Source: Apostichopus japonicus (taxonomy: Eukaryota; Echinodermata; Holothuroidea; Aspidochirotida; Stichopodidae). From it: a stretch of 64,000 nucleotides of DNA. Both the position numbers and the translations under genes were made by a program. Under the pieces are notes generated by a model. The model saw only the letters and a program-made list of their open reading frames with translations, searched no databases and was not told where the DNA came from. The stretch covers positions 6,140,001 through 6,204,000 of the forward strand of contig NC_092566.1 in NCBI RefSeq assembly GCF_037975245.1. Direction: 5' to 3'. Shown piece after piece: positions 47,969 through 59,500 of the stretch (positions are counted from its first letter, which is position 1; each line of letters starts with the position of its first letter).

Positions 47969-48573
47969 ATAATAACGATAATAACAATATCAGTTTAACC
48001 ATTGAAAAACACATTGCAAATTATTCTTCTTTCAGTAGGTGCCCGAAAAATTCTCAGCATATTGCCCGAATTTTCACCGAAAAATTTTGGTTGGGGGGGG
48101 GGGGGGGCTGCAGAGGTAAATCAATGTTTTTTTTTTCAAAGGCGAGTATGTGCCCCTGGGGTCGTTGAGGCCGACTCGCATGTACACCATTGGAAGTGGT
48201 TTACTTCTTCTCCATGCTGAATGTAAAACATCCACGACCAAACCATATATCACAGCTTGACGATGGGAATGGCCTCCCTATCCCCCCCCCCCTCACTCCT
48301 TATGCCAATGCAGCTAGATGTAGGACCAGGTAACGTCATTTCAAATAAAGAAGGGTTTGTTGAAAATTGTTGAAACTTTAATATACAAGCCTAATGTTAA
48401 CTAGTTAACTAGTTTAAGTTAACTAGCTCAATGACAGTTTATTGTACGTTAGTGGAGATAAGTCAACATCTTGCGATACAAAACGTGCAAATGCAAACGT
48501 CCTAAAAAACAAAACAATTACGTGCATTGGACTCCTTTGAGAGCGCTGAAAAACAAAACAAAAAAGCATGGCG

Positions 48574-48786
48574 CTATTTCATTTTGGACTTCTGTGAATC
48601 CATGCCGGGCGCAGTCTTCGCCACGACCAGAGCGTTGACTATAGGCGATAGTTTTGCTGCAATCGGAGCCGAAGCGACCATCAGGATCGGCACGGCTTTG
48701 ACGTCTTGCTTTACCACAGCCCACAATTCCTCTACTCCATAAAGTCCCCAACAAAGACAGAGGGAAGTCAGAACCAACAAAGTTTC
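48574..48786 (-). CDS. rgr: RGR-type opsin exon 5 (TM6-TM7, C-terminus)
   Basis: Phase 0 entry after an acceptor CCCCAG on the minus strand. The exon encodes 70 residues: LCWGLYGVEEL (TM6), ASAPIAAKLSP with the retinal lysine (TM7), and a short lysine-rich tail ending KSKMK. The stop is TAG at 48574-48576. Confidence 0.93.
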   Translation of the reverse strand, partial: ETLLVLTSLCLCWGLYGVEELWAVVKQDVKAVPILMVASAPIAAKLSPIVNALVVAKTAPGMDSQKSKMK

Positions 48787-51700
48787 CTGGGGAAAAATGA
48801 AACAGCAAATGAGAAACAGGAAATCTCCTATAGGTGAGCAGCAGTGCAACTGATTTGCACAGAGAGTAAGACGGATAGAGCAATGTCATCTCGAAAGGCG
48901 ATAATGAAGAAATCTGGATCCCTTAATTCTTTAGAGTTTGTAATAGGTCTTAAAGAGGTAGTGATTTAACAGATTGGTGATATTTAGGTCGGAGAGGGAG
49001 GTTGTTGTTGGGGGAGGGGGGGGGGGGTGAGAAGAATATATCATATATCGGTATCGATACCATATTTTGTTTTACCATTATCATCTCTTTAACTCCCACT
49101 GTTACCCTAACCCCAACCCCCCCCCCCCCCCCGTTTTAGACTAACGTGGGATACGTCATTCGAATTACTCCTCTCCTTGAACATTTAATGATTCCTTTAT
49201 ATAATTCATTCTTGGGGAAACAGCAATTGTCTGGATGGGACATCTGATCTATACTGGTTCATAAAATATATATGTGTACAAATTTTCTTATTTTCAACTC
49301 AAACCTAGTAGTATTGATCTTTGACACGGGTGCATGATACTTACCTTTCTGTTAGGCACCACGCTGAAACAGAGGATGATGATAGGAATGAGAAGTGCCG
49401 CTGCAGTGTAACCAATCAGAAAGCTGAAAGCGTTCGAGTCATTGACGTCCATTTCATACAAACACCCAGCATTGTACCGTTCGGGAGTATAGCGCCCCCA
49501 ACCGAGAATTGGTGCTGATGACCAAAAGAGGGCGTTGATCCATGTCAGAGCCAGAAGAACGGAGGAAAACCAGGATCCTAAGAATGCAAAAAGAGAGACG
49601 AAACTTCGGAAAGTCTTACAGATAAAAGTTAATCTGGACTGAACAGGATGGGTTTGAGGGATGTGGTGTGGTGGAGCCAGTGAGGGCAAGTAGTGGGAGC
49701 AAGGAGGTGGTGGATGTGCGAAGGTGGGGTAAACTTCCTCCTGGAAATTAACATCTACTCTAAGACTTTAGGACAGACGATCCGGTTGATCCATTTGAAT
49801 GGTTTTGGATTGTAGTACTTTAACAGGATCCACTATCTTACGTGTTTTCTCCACAATCCCTAGACTCAATTTGATAACCTTTAATCAGATAAGTACATAA
49901 GCTTCCATTTACTTTAACATGGCTTCCCAACTAACTATATAGTTCAATAACCTCTAAATTCAACATAATATTATTATGATAGGGTTAAGGTTATGTTGGG
50001 GGGTGGGGGGGGCTGGGGGGTATGTTAACATTAATTATATTGCAAGATTCCATTGCCATGCACTACCTCTATTCTAGTGGTATTGCCTCGATCCCTTTAG
50101 GATTCGAAATTAATTCAAAATATGTTAAATTGTATCCATAGCCTCAGTGTGTGTTTGAAACATCACTATAATTATAAAAAGATTCTGTGTCGAAAAAGTA
50201 GGTGGCTTTGAATTGGTTTGATTTCTTTAAAATTGAGACTCGATTTCTTTCTTTGACTCGCGTCAGGTGACGGTCGAGTCCGAGTCAAGTCGTTTCTAGT
50301 ATAAGTTGGGTAAATTCATGTCCTTTTGTGTTGCCGACTCGAGTCATGTTAAGTCATCCTTTCGGCTTCCCACTCGAGTCGGGTCAGGTCACCACGAATG
50401 AAGGATTTGGTTCAATTACAACGCTGAGCGATATTATATACGTTACCTTTGTCTATGTATTGATCCTCGACAGCAGTCATTAGCAAACTCCAAATGCCAA
50501 CGGTGCCACAAAACAAGGCAAAAAACCCATACATATTGCAGGCAGTAGCACTAAATGGCCATCCGCTGGATGCAATAGATGATGCATATGCAGTGATTGG
50601 ACACAAGACTGCGATACCTGTTAGTATAGGAAAGACAGCAAACAAGAAATATCAGTACAATTAAAAGAATTTCGGGGCTATTAGCGTCAGATATTTTCTT
50701 CAAATACTTAGGGTAGTGAAAGAACCTGTTCAACTTATTTACATACCACTAATAAGATGAAAAGAGTTACTGTCAAATCACCACACAGGATAAGTGATTT
50801 AGGTATTATTTTAATTTTACTTCCTACTTAGCTCATGTTGGCCTTTGGAACAGTAAAATAATTATATCACAATACCAATAGGTCATAGATATTCTTCTCC
50901 AAGGTAGAGGGTTACCCTGTTAATTTGGTCATTTATACATAGCGCCACCTATTTATTCGTCATCGTGTTACGCGTATGCGAATAGGCAACCTGTCACTGC
51001 TTAAAAGTTCTTTACTTCAAATAATAATAATAATCATCATCATCAGTAGTTATTTTTACGACGCTTAAGCGACTGCTGATGTGGGAGAAACCAGCATGGG
51101 CTTATGGATTACAACTTACACGTCGGGTGGCTTCAAATTCAACATTTCAACTCAAATAGACCGATCACTTAACAATGAAAGACATTTTTATGCGACCCAC
51201 GTAAGAATGTAAGTTTTTCCTACTATTGTACCATTTTAAGGCCGTTGATATTACACAGACTTAATCTTTGACAAATTTAAGAACCTGCCAAAGCGTAATT
51301 TATTTACTCTAATGTTAATGGTTAGTTATTGAGGGGGTGGGGTAGGGTGGGGGGGGGGGGTGAGCACGATAATGTATCTACCATCACAGCAGAATTACAT
51401 GATATGTATTTTGAACAGTATCAGAAACCTTACACAGATCTGCAGTCAAGCAAGGACCGAAGGTTTCATAGAAAGAAAAGTCATTTGGCTTTGCAGAGCT
51501 GATCAGAGTCAATAAAATAAATTACATAATTACCGAGATCTGCGAGGGCGAGGCTAGTGTAGAAGTTAACGTAGCCACTTCGGTGTTTTGTCATTCCCAG
51601 ACATCGTCGCAGGGAAACAAGGGCACACACCAATCCAAATATCCCTGAATAAGTAAAATTAGCAACAGTATAATGCCAGCGGAAACACTTAAATGTATTA

Positions 51701-53510
51701 AAAATATACAACAGACAACACTTTGATGAGCATTTGCAATATAAAAAAGAAAACACATTAGAAATATGACTAACATTAGAAGCAATAACAAAGGAAACAG
51801 AAGAAATGCCAACCAAAATCACTAAGAAACACGACATAATTAAAAATGCTTTAACAAACTAGCACCAGTAGAATAAAAAAGTAGTATCAACAGAAAAGAA
51901 TAAATAATAAATATAGAGAAATAAAGAAAGAAAAGAAACTACTCAGCAACAAGAACGACACCAGCATTAAAAGAAGTATCAACACGAGAAACAACATTAG
52001 ATAGAACTATAAAAACACCCGAAGCAGCAAAAATAGCGAAATAGTAAAAAAATAGCAACCTCGAGAACAGAAAAAGCGCGATCAAAAGAAAAAAGATCCG
52101 AAACAAAGCCAACAGTTCTGATTAGTTACGAATATGGATAGCTAATAAGTATAATGAGTTAATTAATCCTGCAACTGTATAAACATACAGAGACCTTATA
52201 CTAGAGTACGGTATATATTTTTTATGCGATCTTGAAAAACAAATTGGGAATTATGTAATTGAGTTCTTTATTTGTAACGCCTGTTAAAGGGGTTGAAATT
52301 AGTAGGATTAATAAATTTTAGTGCCGTTTCACACAAGTCATCCGTCTGAAGGCAAAACTAATACACACGGACACACAAATACAGAGACACACGCATGTCT
52401 TCTTACCCGCATATCCAACAAGGTAAGAGTCTACCCTATGTTATTGCGTCAACGTATATGACCCCCCCCCCCCCACACTTAGTCACATCAATCTCAGTGC
52501 CTCGATCAGAGGATGTAAGGAGGGCAGCAATTTTTGTTTTACCATTTTTGCACAGACTGTAGACAGCCTGAATTCAACGTCTCCTCCAAAGTACATTACA
52601 CGTGATAGGGAATAGATATTAGGTACATACTAGGCATAAACCCATATATACATATTATCACGTACCATATGCGATGATGGATCACCCCGGAGATTAAAAG
52701 ACATGGTAATTTAAACAATGCCCTTCCACTGACTGCAACCAGCCTGCAATTTAATCTAATCTCGCTATAACATCTAATTGCGCTTTTGCATATCACAGTG
52801 GCTATATGATTACAATTACACACAATCTAAATAGTCTGTATAGTGTTAACCTGGTAAGTCTTCACAATGTCGGCTACATTGGTACAATACTTGTTTCAGG
52901 GTAACAGACATGTGCATATAAAACGAGAGGCCAGTGTTCGAATCCGGGTGGAGGCTGGTAGTTGTTTCAATGTTCTGGATTTTCCAACTCATTACATAGG
53001 CCTATATGTATATATATTCATTGGTCGTTTATTTCCATTTCATTGACCAGGGTATATTCCAAGTATCTATTTCGAGATCCCGCGATATCAATTATTAAAT
53101 AATTTCGAGTTGGTTAGAATCATGATTGATCTCTAGGGTAAGGCCAAATATATGACTTAGCCAAGAAATTCGACACCTGTACTGACTGATGTGCAGGCCT
53201 ATCGTCAGTAATAACCTATACGGTGCCCAAGTAATGTTGAATGATACACCCGTAGTATACACTAATACACTAAATACTATATACCTGCATAATTGCAGAT
53301 GTATACGGAATACTATAGTCAAAGACGTGCAGTATTGCAGCAGCAATTTGCGGTTAAGAAAGACATACGTTTTCTCAAACTATACCTGTAATAACAACTA
53401 CCATATTACTATAAATCATATTTACCTTCTATGGTAAAAGAAAGTGTGATCGCTTTCCTCCCAAACAGCGACAGCTCATCAGAAGTGTTGTTTGTCGTGT
53501 CGTCTGCCAT
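48574..53510 (-). CDS. rgr: RGR/peropsin-type opsin (retinal photoisomerase-like)
   Basis: Five exons, in transcript order, are 53510-53426, 51644-51534, 50617-50447, 49577-49345 and 48786-48574. All junctions are GT-AG, total 813 bases, 270 residues; human RGR has about 291. Seven membrane segments fit the opsin fold. The retinal Schiff-base lysine is K245 in SAPIAAKLSP. The TM3 and loop-2 cysteines are C92 and C161. E155 in RYTPERYNAGC aligns with the rhodopsin E181 counterion, and Y95 replaces rhodopsin E113. FWSSAPILGWGRY matches RGR FWAALPLLGWGHY. The DRY motif reads DQY (117-119), and the NPxxY position reads NALVV without tyrosine. N-glycosylation sequons are at N7 and N8. RGR proteins bind all-trans-retinal and photoisomerise it to 11-cis. 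That role is inferred here from family and motifs. The second intracellular loop looks short. Confidence 0.92.
49345..49577 (-). CDS. rgr: RGR-type opsin exon 4 (TM4, loop 2, TM5)
   Basis: 233 bases run from an acceptor TTTTTGCATTCTTAG to a donor AAAG followed by GTAAGT (minus strand). It encodes residues 123-200, including the WSSAPILGWGRY segment, the loop-2 glutamate and cysteine, and TM5. Confidence 0.93.
50236..50396. repeat. Degenerate GAGTC-type pentanucleotide array
   Basis: Ten or so copies of GAGTC or its complement GACTC, with CGAGTCCGAGTCAAGTC and palindromic GACTCGAGTC variants, lie in opsin intron 3. Confidence 0.7.
50447..50617 (-). CDS. rgr: RGR-type opsin exon 3 (TM2 end, TM3)
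   Basis: 171 bases, acceptor CCTATACTAACAG, donor AAAG followed by GTAACG (minus strand). It encodes residues 66-122, including SGWPFSATACNMYGFFALFC with the conserved TM3 cysteine, and VEDQYIDK, where the canonical DRY arginine is glutamine. Confidence 0.93.
51534..51644 (-). CDS. rgr: RGR-type opsin exon 2 (TM1 end, loop, TM2 start)
   Basis: 111 bases, acceptor TTACTTATTCAG, donor CTCG followed by GTAATT (minus strand). It encodes residues 29-65, with GIFGLVCALVSL (TM1) and NFYTSLALADLG (TM2). The SLALAD motif is a typical opsin/RGR TM2 signature. Confidence 0.92.
52866..52960 (+). repeat. tRNA-like SINE head in opsin intron 1
   Basis: GTCGGCTACATTGGTACAA resembles an A box and D-arm. About 50 bases later, GTGTTCGAATCCGGG is a near-perfect B box. 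There is no clean acceptor stem, so a tRNA-derived SINE fragment is more likely than a functional tRNA. Confidence 0.4.
53426..53510 (-). CDS. rgr: RGR-type opsin exon 1 (N-terminus)
   Basis: The ATG is at 53510-53508 on the minus strand (preceding bases GTGAA). The exon encodes MADDTTNNTSDELSLFGRKA and the start of TM1, and ends ATAGAAG followed by GTAAAT. An AG acceptor-like TATTATACAG about 25 bases upstream of the ATG suggests a separate upstream 5' UTR exon is possible. Confidence 0.85.
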
Positions 53511-54117
53511 TTCACCCTGTCAGTAGAAGTCTCTGTATAATAATATTAATATAATGTAGAAATGCACTCAGTCTGTGCTGGATATCTAATCCCGAAGCAG
53601 TATAGTACAATCTCTCTGACAACTTGAAATGGTTTCTTACGTTATGTGTTATTCCAAAGTAATCTCTGACACATGAGACTTATTATACCCGACGGGTGGA
53701 ACTGTACAAAGCCAGCAGACAAAGAACACACCTGCCTCACCTATCGGGAAGGACAGATCGATATGTATATGTATGTATGCACATTGTGGCGGTCAGTATA
53801 ATTAATGTATGTAACCAGCTTAACACTTAAAGCTGCAGTTCTTACTTTTAATAACAAAACATTGTGCCACACTACAAAGGGTTATATTCTCAGCTGACCA
53901 ACATGTTCGGACAGTAGGCACTGTTGTTTGGTAAAGGAACTACTCACTCGTAAGACAAATAATTATAGCCCAGCGATATGTATGTATGTTAAGCGACATT
54001 GATTATTCTAGCTTTACCGTGCCTCGGGCTGATGGGTTAAATATTAAAGATAAAAGTATATATGAATTCTATACATAAAAAGCAACACAACTTCAAGATA
54101 GCCTTGGAATTTGTAAA

Positions 54118-54212
54118 AGAAAAAGAAGAAGGAGAAGGAGGAGGAGGAGGAAGAGAAGGAGAAGGAGAAGGAGGAGGAGGAGGAGAAGGAGAAGGGAGAA
54201 AAAGGAGGAGAA
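54118..54212. repeat. (GGA)n/(GAA)n purine tract
   Basis: About 95 bases of nearly pure purine trinucleotide repeat, which could adopt triplex or quadruplex structure. Confidence 0.95.
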
Positions 54213-55410
54213 ACATTTATTTCTTATTCACGGCTTGGCTTGCCTATATAAAGTGGTAATTCTGTGTAAATTGTCAGGTTCAAAAGCACCAGGGGGGCTC
54301 TCTGTCCATTCATAACACCCCACCCATGGAATGGGGGAGTGAGGAGAGGAGAGGTACCTGCTTTCTCAATGCAAATGTTCTAAGAGCATAAAAATCGGGA
54401 AATTATATTGTTTCCCCTTTGAATGGTTTTGAACGTATAGTCTCTCGCCCCAAACAACAAATTGGCCCAAATACAAAGAAATATTAAGAAGTTTATATGT
54501 ATGATATGCCTTAGGGAAACGAGAGCAAAATGCGTTCATATGTTATTCTATATATGAAATGTGAATAATCGTATACCGTACTGTTCGTTGTATACGTAGA
54601 AATTTCCCCTTTATCTGGCCATTCCGACGCAATCAGCCTTCTAGGAAACAACGTAAGATATCTCTACACACATTATCCTCAACCTCAAGCTATTGTTTTT
54701 AAGTTTAGTCATGAATATGTGTCTACGACCAGCTATATAGTCATTCACTGTATTAATTATGCGTTATGCCTTTCACCTGTATATTTGAGTCACCAGTACT
54801 TTTTTATATATTTTTTATTAAAGATCAAATTAACGAGAAGAGTAGGGCAAGTAGAGGCTGGGGGAGGGCAGCATCTACTAACTGGCGATCGTTCGTGAAA
54901 TTTGAGTATTGAAAGATCAAAACTTTACCTGTATTTGTCGCTGAGTAAGCTATTGAATACGAAGAAACACCGAGGTACGTACACACACTGACGTAATTCA
55001 CTATGTATCGAATGTGTCGATTTACGGGGTGTACTGGAAGGTGGTATATAGCTATAATATTCGTGGTATGACGTCAGTGTGAAAATTATCCATTTATGTT
55101 ATGATATGGAATGCACATATTTTCTGTTGATTTATTCGTAAAAGACGAATGTTTCCATGAGGAAGTTGTACTTTCCATTGCCTGGCTGAGATATTATTAT
55201 ATAAGGTTGAATGCGTACATACATGCACAACTGACTAGAAACATAATGTGAAGTAAAGTGTATGTGAGTACCCGTCAACTTGAATTGAAAATCCAATAAC
55301 AACATGGAATATATATATATCTATACTGTATCAAAAGGTATACTATGAACAGACACTGCAAAATGAAATGGAAATTAACGACAAAGGCAAATGCATATGC
55401 ATATGCATAT

Positions 55411-55925
55411 CCACATCCATCCGTCCATCCATCCGTCCGTCCGTCCGTCCGTCCGTCCGTCCGTCCGTCCGTCCGTCCGTCCGTCCGTCCGTCCGTCCGT
55501 CCGTCCGTCCGTCCGTCCGTCCGTCCGTCCGTCCGTCCGTCCGTCCGTCCGTCCGTCCGTCCGTCCGTCCGTCCGTCCGTCCGTCCGTCCGTCCGTCCGT
55601 CCGTCCGTCCGTCCGTCCGTCCGTCCGTCCGTCCGTCCGTCCGTCCGTCCGTCCGTCCGTCCGTCCGTCCGTCCGTCCGTCCGTCCGTCCGTCCGTCCGT
55701 CCGTCCGTCCGTCCGTCCGTCCGTCTGTCCGTCCGTCCGTCCGTCCGTCCGTCCGTCCGTCCGGCCGTCCAGCCAGCCAGCCAGCCAGCCAGCCATCCAG
55801 CCAGCCAGCCATCCATCCATCCATCCATCCATCCATCCAGCCATCCAGCCATCCAGCCATCCAGCCATCCATCCATCCATCCATCCATCCATCCATCCAT
55901 CCATCCATCCATCCATCCATCCATT
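55411..55925. repeat. Patchwork tetranucleotide array (CCGT)n-(CCAG)n-(CCAT)n
   Basis: More than 300 bases of CCGT run to about 55762 with a single CTGT variant. They are followed by CCAG and mixed CCAG/CCAT blocks and then pure CCAT to 55925. A mixed CCAT/CCGT lead-in starts at about 55411. The 4-base period yields stop-free 12-base cycles, so long frames on both strands (PSVR- and DGRT-type peptides of about 180-250 codons) are artefacts. Confidence 0.98.
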
Positions 55926-56449
55926 ATGCAATGTTCATCTCTTGGAAAGACTTGCATATCATAATTTATAGTCTTTATTTCTCGAAACAGGTTGGGCGGG
56001 GGAGAGGGTCTCATATAATGGCATTTATCAGAAATAGTCTTGTTTAGAGCAACATTTCCTCCATAAACTAGAAACAATGCAACCACGGATAGACTAGATA
56101 AACCTAGGATCAGACAGGGCTAATAAGCACACACTGTTTCATTATCTCCTCTTGTATTTTATAGACTTGTTTTTGGAAAATACACATCTATAGCAGCAGG
56201 GAAGATGCTTTATGTCCCAACGATGGCCTCTTACGAAAATGCATTTTGAAATTAACCCTGTGGTGATATTATGTTACTATCAACTGTAAAATGTAAAACA
56301 AAACAAAAAATAAATAAATGTGAGTTAATTTGATACAGACTATATAATATATGCGTGGGGTGAGAGGGAGGCGGGGGGGGGGGGCGGTCTCGCTTTTCAT
56401 GATTTTGAAGCGTTCTCCTTGTTCTATACCTCTTTTCTCTTTGCTATAG

Positions 56450-56542
56450 ATTTCCCGCTTGGAGTCCTACCTGTTCTACAAGTTCATGATGAGGTCATTC
56501 CACAAAGCTCAGCAATTAACCATTAGTTAGCCAGAGAAGTCG
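56450..56542 (+). pseudogene. Sigma-class GST exon with in-frame stop
   Basis: After an acceptor CTTTGCTATAG, the frame reads FPLGVLPVLQVHDEVIPQSS, then AINH, TAG, LAREVG, and ends at GTCG followed by GTCGGT. This is the glutathione-binding part of the thioredoxin-like domain (cis-Pro and the QS pair). The TAG at 56524-56526 stands where sigma GSTs have Tyr in the R-Y-L-A-R-E motif, so one base change would explain it. Phase with the next exon is exact (G then GT). Confidence 0.75.
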
Positions 56543-59500
56543 GTCGGTATACCTCCGCGGTGTTTTCCGTTACTCAGAAATAATGATCATTAGAAAGTGT
56601 AGTCTCACTCCTTCCAGTTGGTTCTTTATGTTTGAAACTTCTTCTTTTTTACTTTCTTGGAAGTGAGAGGGTGAGGTTTGGGGTGGGGGGGGGGGGGGGG
56701 GTAAGGTGAGGTGATCTTAATGTGCCTCTTTTTACCGAATGACAGGTCGACAATAATTTAGAAAAGACATTGTAAGCGAGCTAAAAGGTGTCGATGATAT
56801 GTAATGAGGATTTGGCAAGTGTACGTTGATTGTGAAGGTGTATGTAGTACACCACATATGGGCTGAGTATGTGCAATATTCCATTATGATATGCCATTTA
56901 AACTGGACCATGTGATTACGTAGCTTGAGAGTCCCATAATTATTGGATCATGTAAGCAACGAAAAAAGAGAATCAAAGTTTGCAACGTATAGAATGTAAG
57001 AAACGCATGAGGCAGACGACACATCACAATGCAACAAGTTCAGCTATAGCGCCCTCTGTTCCGTAAAATCTTGGGTAAAATGAATGTATCCGTCGTCTTG
57101 ATAACATCTTATGACATTGCATCGATCTAGTGTTTTTCTTGAATTTTTAGAACTGGATGATAAGTTTCACGTCCCAGACATACAGTTGGAGAAGAGACTA
57201 AAGCTGTAAAAAATATGATCTTGTACTGCAATGCAGTGTTGCAGTTGTTGCCGTTAGAAAACTAAAACAGCAGATAAAATTTGTCTGTAAAAAAAAATCT
57301 TTTTGAACTTAATGGTTTCTTTTTCGGGGCTGCTTGGATAATCTCCTATTTTCCCTGTATAAACCCATAATGTGTCCGTTTCATGTTTGTTGTCATTCAT
57401 CATTACGTTATTCTATAGACCCATTTTCAAAACACATAACCTGATCACTTAACCTACATCCTCACATTTCCTTTTGTTATATATATCGACTAATATTTTA
57501 GGTCTCTTGGGTTCTAGCAGTCTGGAAGAGGCTAAGATAAACGTTGTTTACGAAGTTCTTGTCGACAGCCTACAAGAAGCAATGAAGGTTCACGAAGAAA
57601 AGGATCCCACGAGAAAGGTTAATTTGCTGTTTCGGGGTTGACTTTATTAGATCAGACAGAAGTCAAATGTCTCTCCTGCTTTTACGTGTCTCATCTTTAT
57701 CCGTTCTTATTTTTTTTGGGGGGGGGGGGAAGAAAAGTAATACCAATATTTTTATTTTAAAAGCTCATCGGGGTGACCAGATAACATGAGTATATGGGAT
57801 GGGTTAATGGGTGAGGCTATAGGGGAGCTTAGGGAATACAGTGGGTGGGGTGGAGGAGGGGGACAAATACAATAGAGAACAAAATATCCAGACCTTATTA
57901 TTGTTTGCCTTTTTCCTATACATCCGTTGAACTATGACATACAATTTCATTTAATAAAACCATGTTACACGATATCGCCATCTCTGACGTCACCAGAGAT
58001 ATTTGTGTCCAAAATAAACACTTATACAATCGGCTAGCTTCAGCTGGATCAATTAATTCTTTTAACAGGAAGCAATTTACCGTTATAGTCAAAAGCGGTT
58101 ATTTATAAAGAACTATGAAAGTTAAGTTTCAATCTATATTAGGTTGGTGAGTATATGTCTTTTACAACGAGCTCACTACATTTATCATTAAATAAAAGAG
58201 GCCAGTTTATCTAATGTAAGGAATGACAAAACCAAGTTTTCTATCTAAGTTAGAGTAGTCAAAATTGTCATAAGAACAGAAAGTAACTTCTATAGTAATT
58301 TCTACATCAAAAGGAGTTCCAAACGACAGCTTTCCATTTAAGTTAGGTTAATCATACTCACATTCGTTTATGATATTATATTAATTAAGATTGGTATTTC
58401 AATCTGTCTAGTTAAGAGAATCTTCTCAGCCGTAAAATATAAGATGCAGAAAATTCCGAGAAATGTAATAAAACTTAACATATAACAGAAGTCATACATG
58501 ATAATCTTAAACAAAAAATAATTAAACAATCTATTTTGAGATAATAGATGTAATCTATACAGAAATGCACGATCCACCTCAGTTTGCCAAGTGAATTTTG
58601 AAAATTAGAGCCCAATTACGTGAATTAAATGTCATATACGTTATTTCTGACATGACGTATTCCGATAATGATAGCTTTGAGCATAATCTTCTTAGTCTTT
58701 TCAAATGGATAAAGGTATTTTTGTATGCACTATTCACTGCATGAATACTTTTATAAATACTTCCTTCTTTACGAGACAACTAAAATCACCTTCAGACACC
58801 CCTATCACTTTAAACGATATTGAACCCCCGGGGCAGTAATTTACTTGAGCTGCCTCCGGTTTGCCTCAAGAATCGCGTTAGCAACATAACAGTACATGTT
58901 TTTTCCCCTACAGTGCTTTCAGGGTAAGATGATGTTGTTTGTTATTTCTTTCAATCTAACCATCGATGGTCAGAGATTCACGCTCTGACATTTAGAGTAG
59001 CTTAAAACTGACAAGGAAAGAAATTAACGTAATCAGTTCTGTGGCGTATTAGATTTGTGTAAAAGTAAGTTGGCCTGACGCGTATTATACTTATCATAGT
59101 TGTAAAAGATCTTCCAACATCACTATACGTAAGTTTATGCACAAACAGAACACAATAAATGGGTTGTCGTGAAATAAATAATGTTATGTGGTGATAGTTA
59201 TAAAGATGGCATGAAACATAACGTTTGTGGCCAACTGATGGAACATGCATTTAGGTTGGTGTTGGGGAAGAGGGGAGGTGGGGTGGGGGAGGGGTGTTGG
59301 CAGGGACTGGAAGATAGCGAAAGGTTGAACAGATATCTATTCATATCCAGGATTATATAAATGACGTATGGTGGGTGCCAGCACATCTAACAAAACATGT
59401 CAATCAAAATAGGCCACTTTTCATGAAAAGAAGAATGTTTGAAATTCTAGACTGGCTGTAACGCTGTGATTATCGTTGAGTTAGCTATCGTGTATATGAA

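Larger units (their letters stand above)
48787..53425 (-). other. Opsin introns 1-4
   Basis: Introns lie at 51645-53425 (1.8 kb), 50618-51533 (0.9 kb), 49578-50446 (0.9 kb) and 48787-49344 (0.56 kb), all GT-AG. They contain G/C homopolymer runs (about 49018, 49119, 51349 and 52462), a GAGTC-type array at 50236-50396, and a tRNA-like repeat head at 52866-52960. No additional coding exon is required by the splice phases. Confidence 0.85.
53511..56449. other. Divergent intergenic region between opsin and GST
   Basis: This region should contain the opsin promoter and any N-terminal GST exon. I searched for the sigma-GST N-terminal motif (a YF..RGRAE-like exon) and did not find it. It holds a (GGA)n tract at 54118-54212 and the large tetranucleotide array at 55411-55925. 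Confidence 0.5.

Noticed and set aside
48518-48889. Alternative minus-strand frame of 123 codons over opsin exon 5
   Set aside because: A shifted frame; the opsin frame in the same place carries the retinal lysine and fits the splice phase.
52866-52960. A functional tRNA gene
   Set aside because: A and B boxes are present but no acceptor stem or anticodon arm can be drawn; annotated as a SINE-like fragment instead.
55275-56086. Long overlapping ORFs on both strands with PSVR/DGRT repeats
   Set aside because: They are produced by a stop-free tetranucleotide array; five or more frames are open at once, which no real gene shows.
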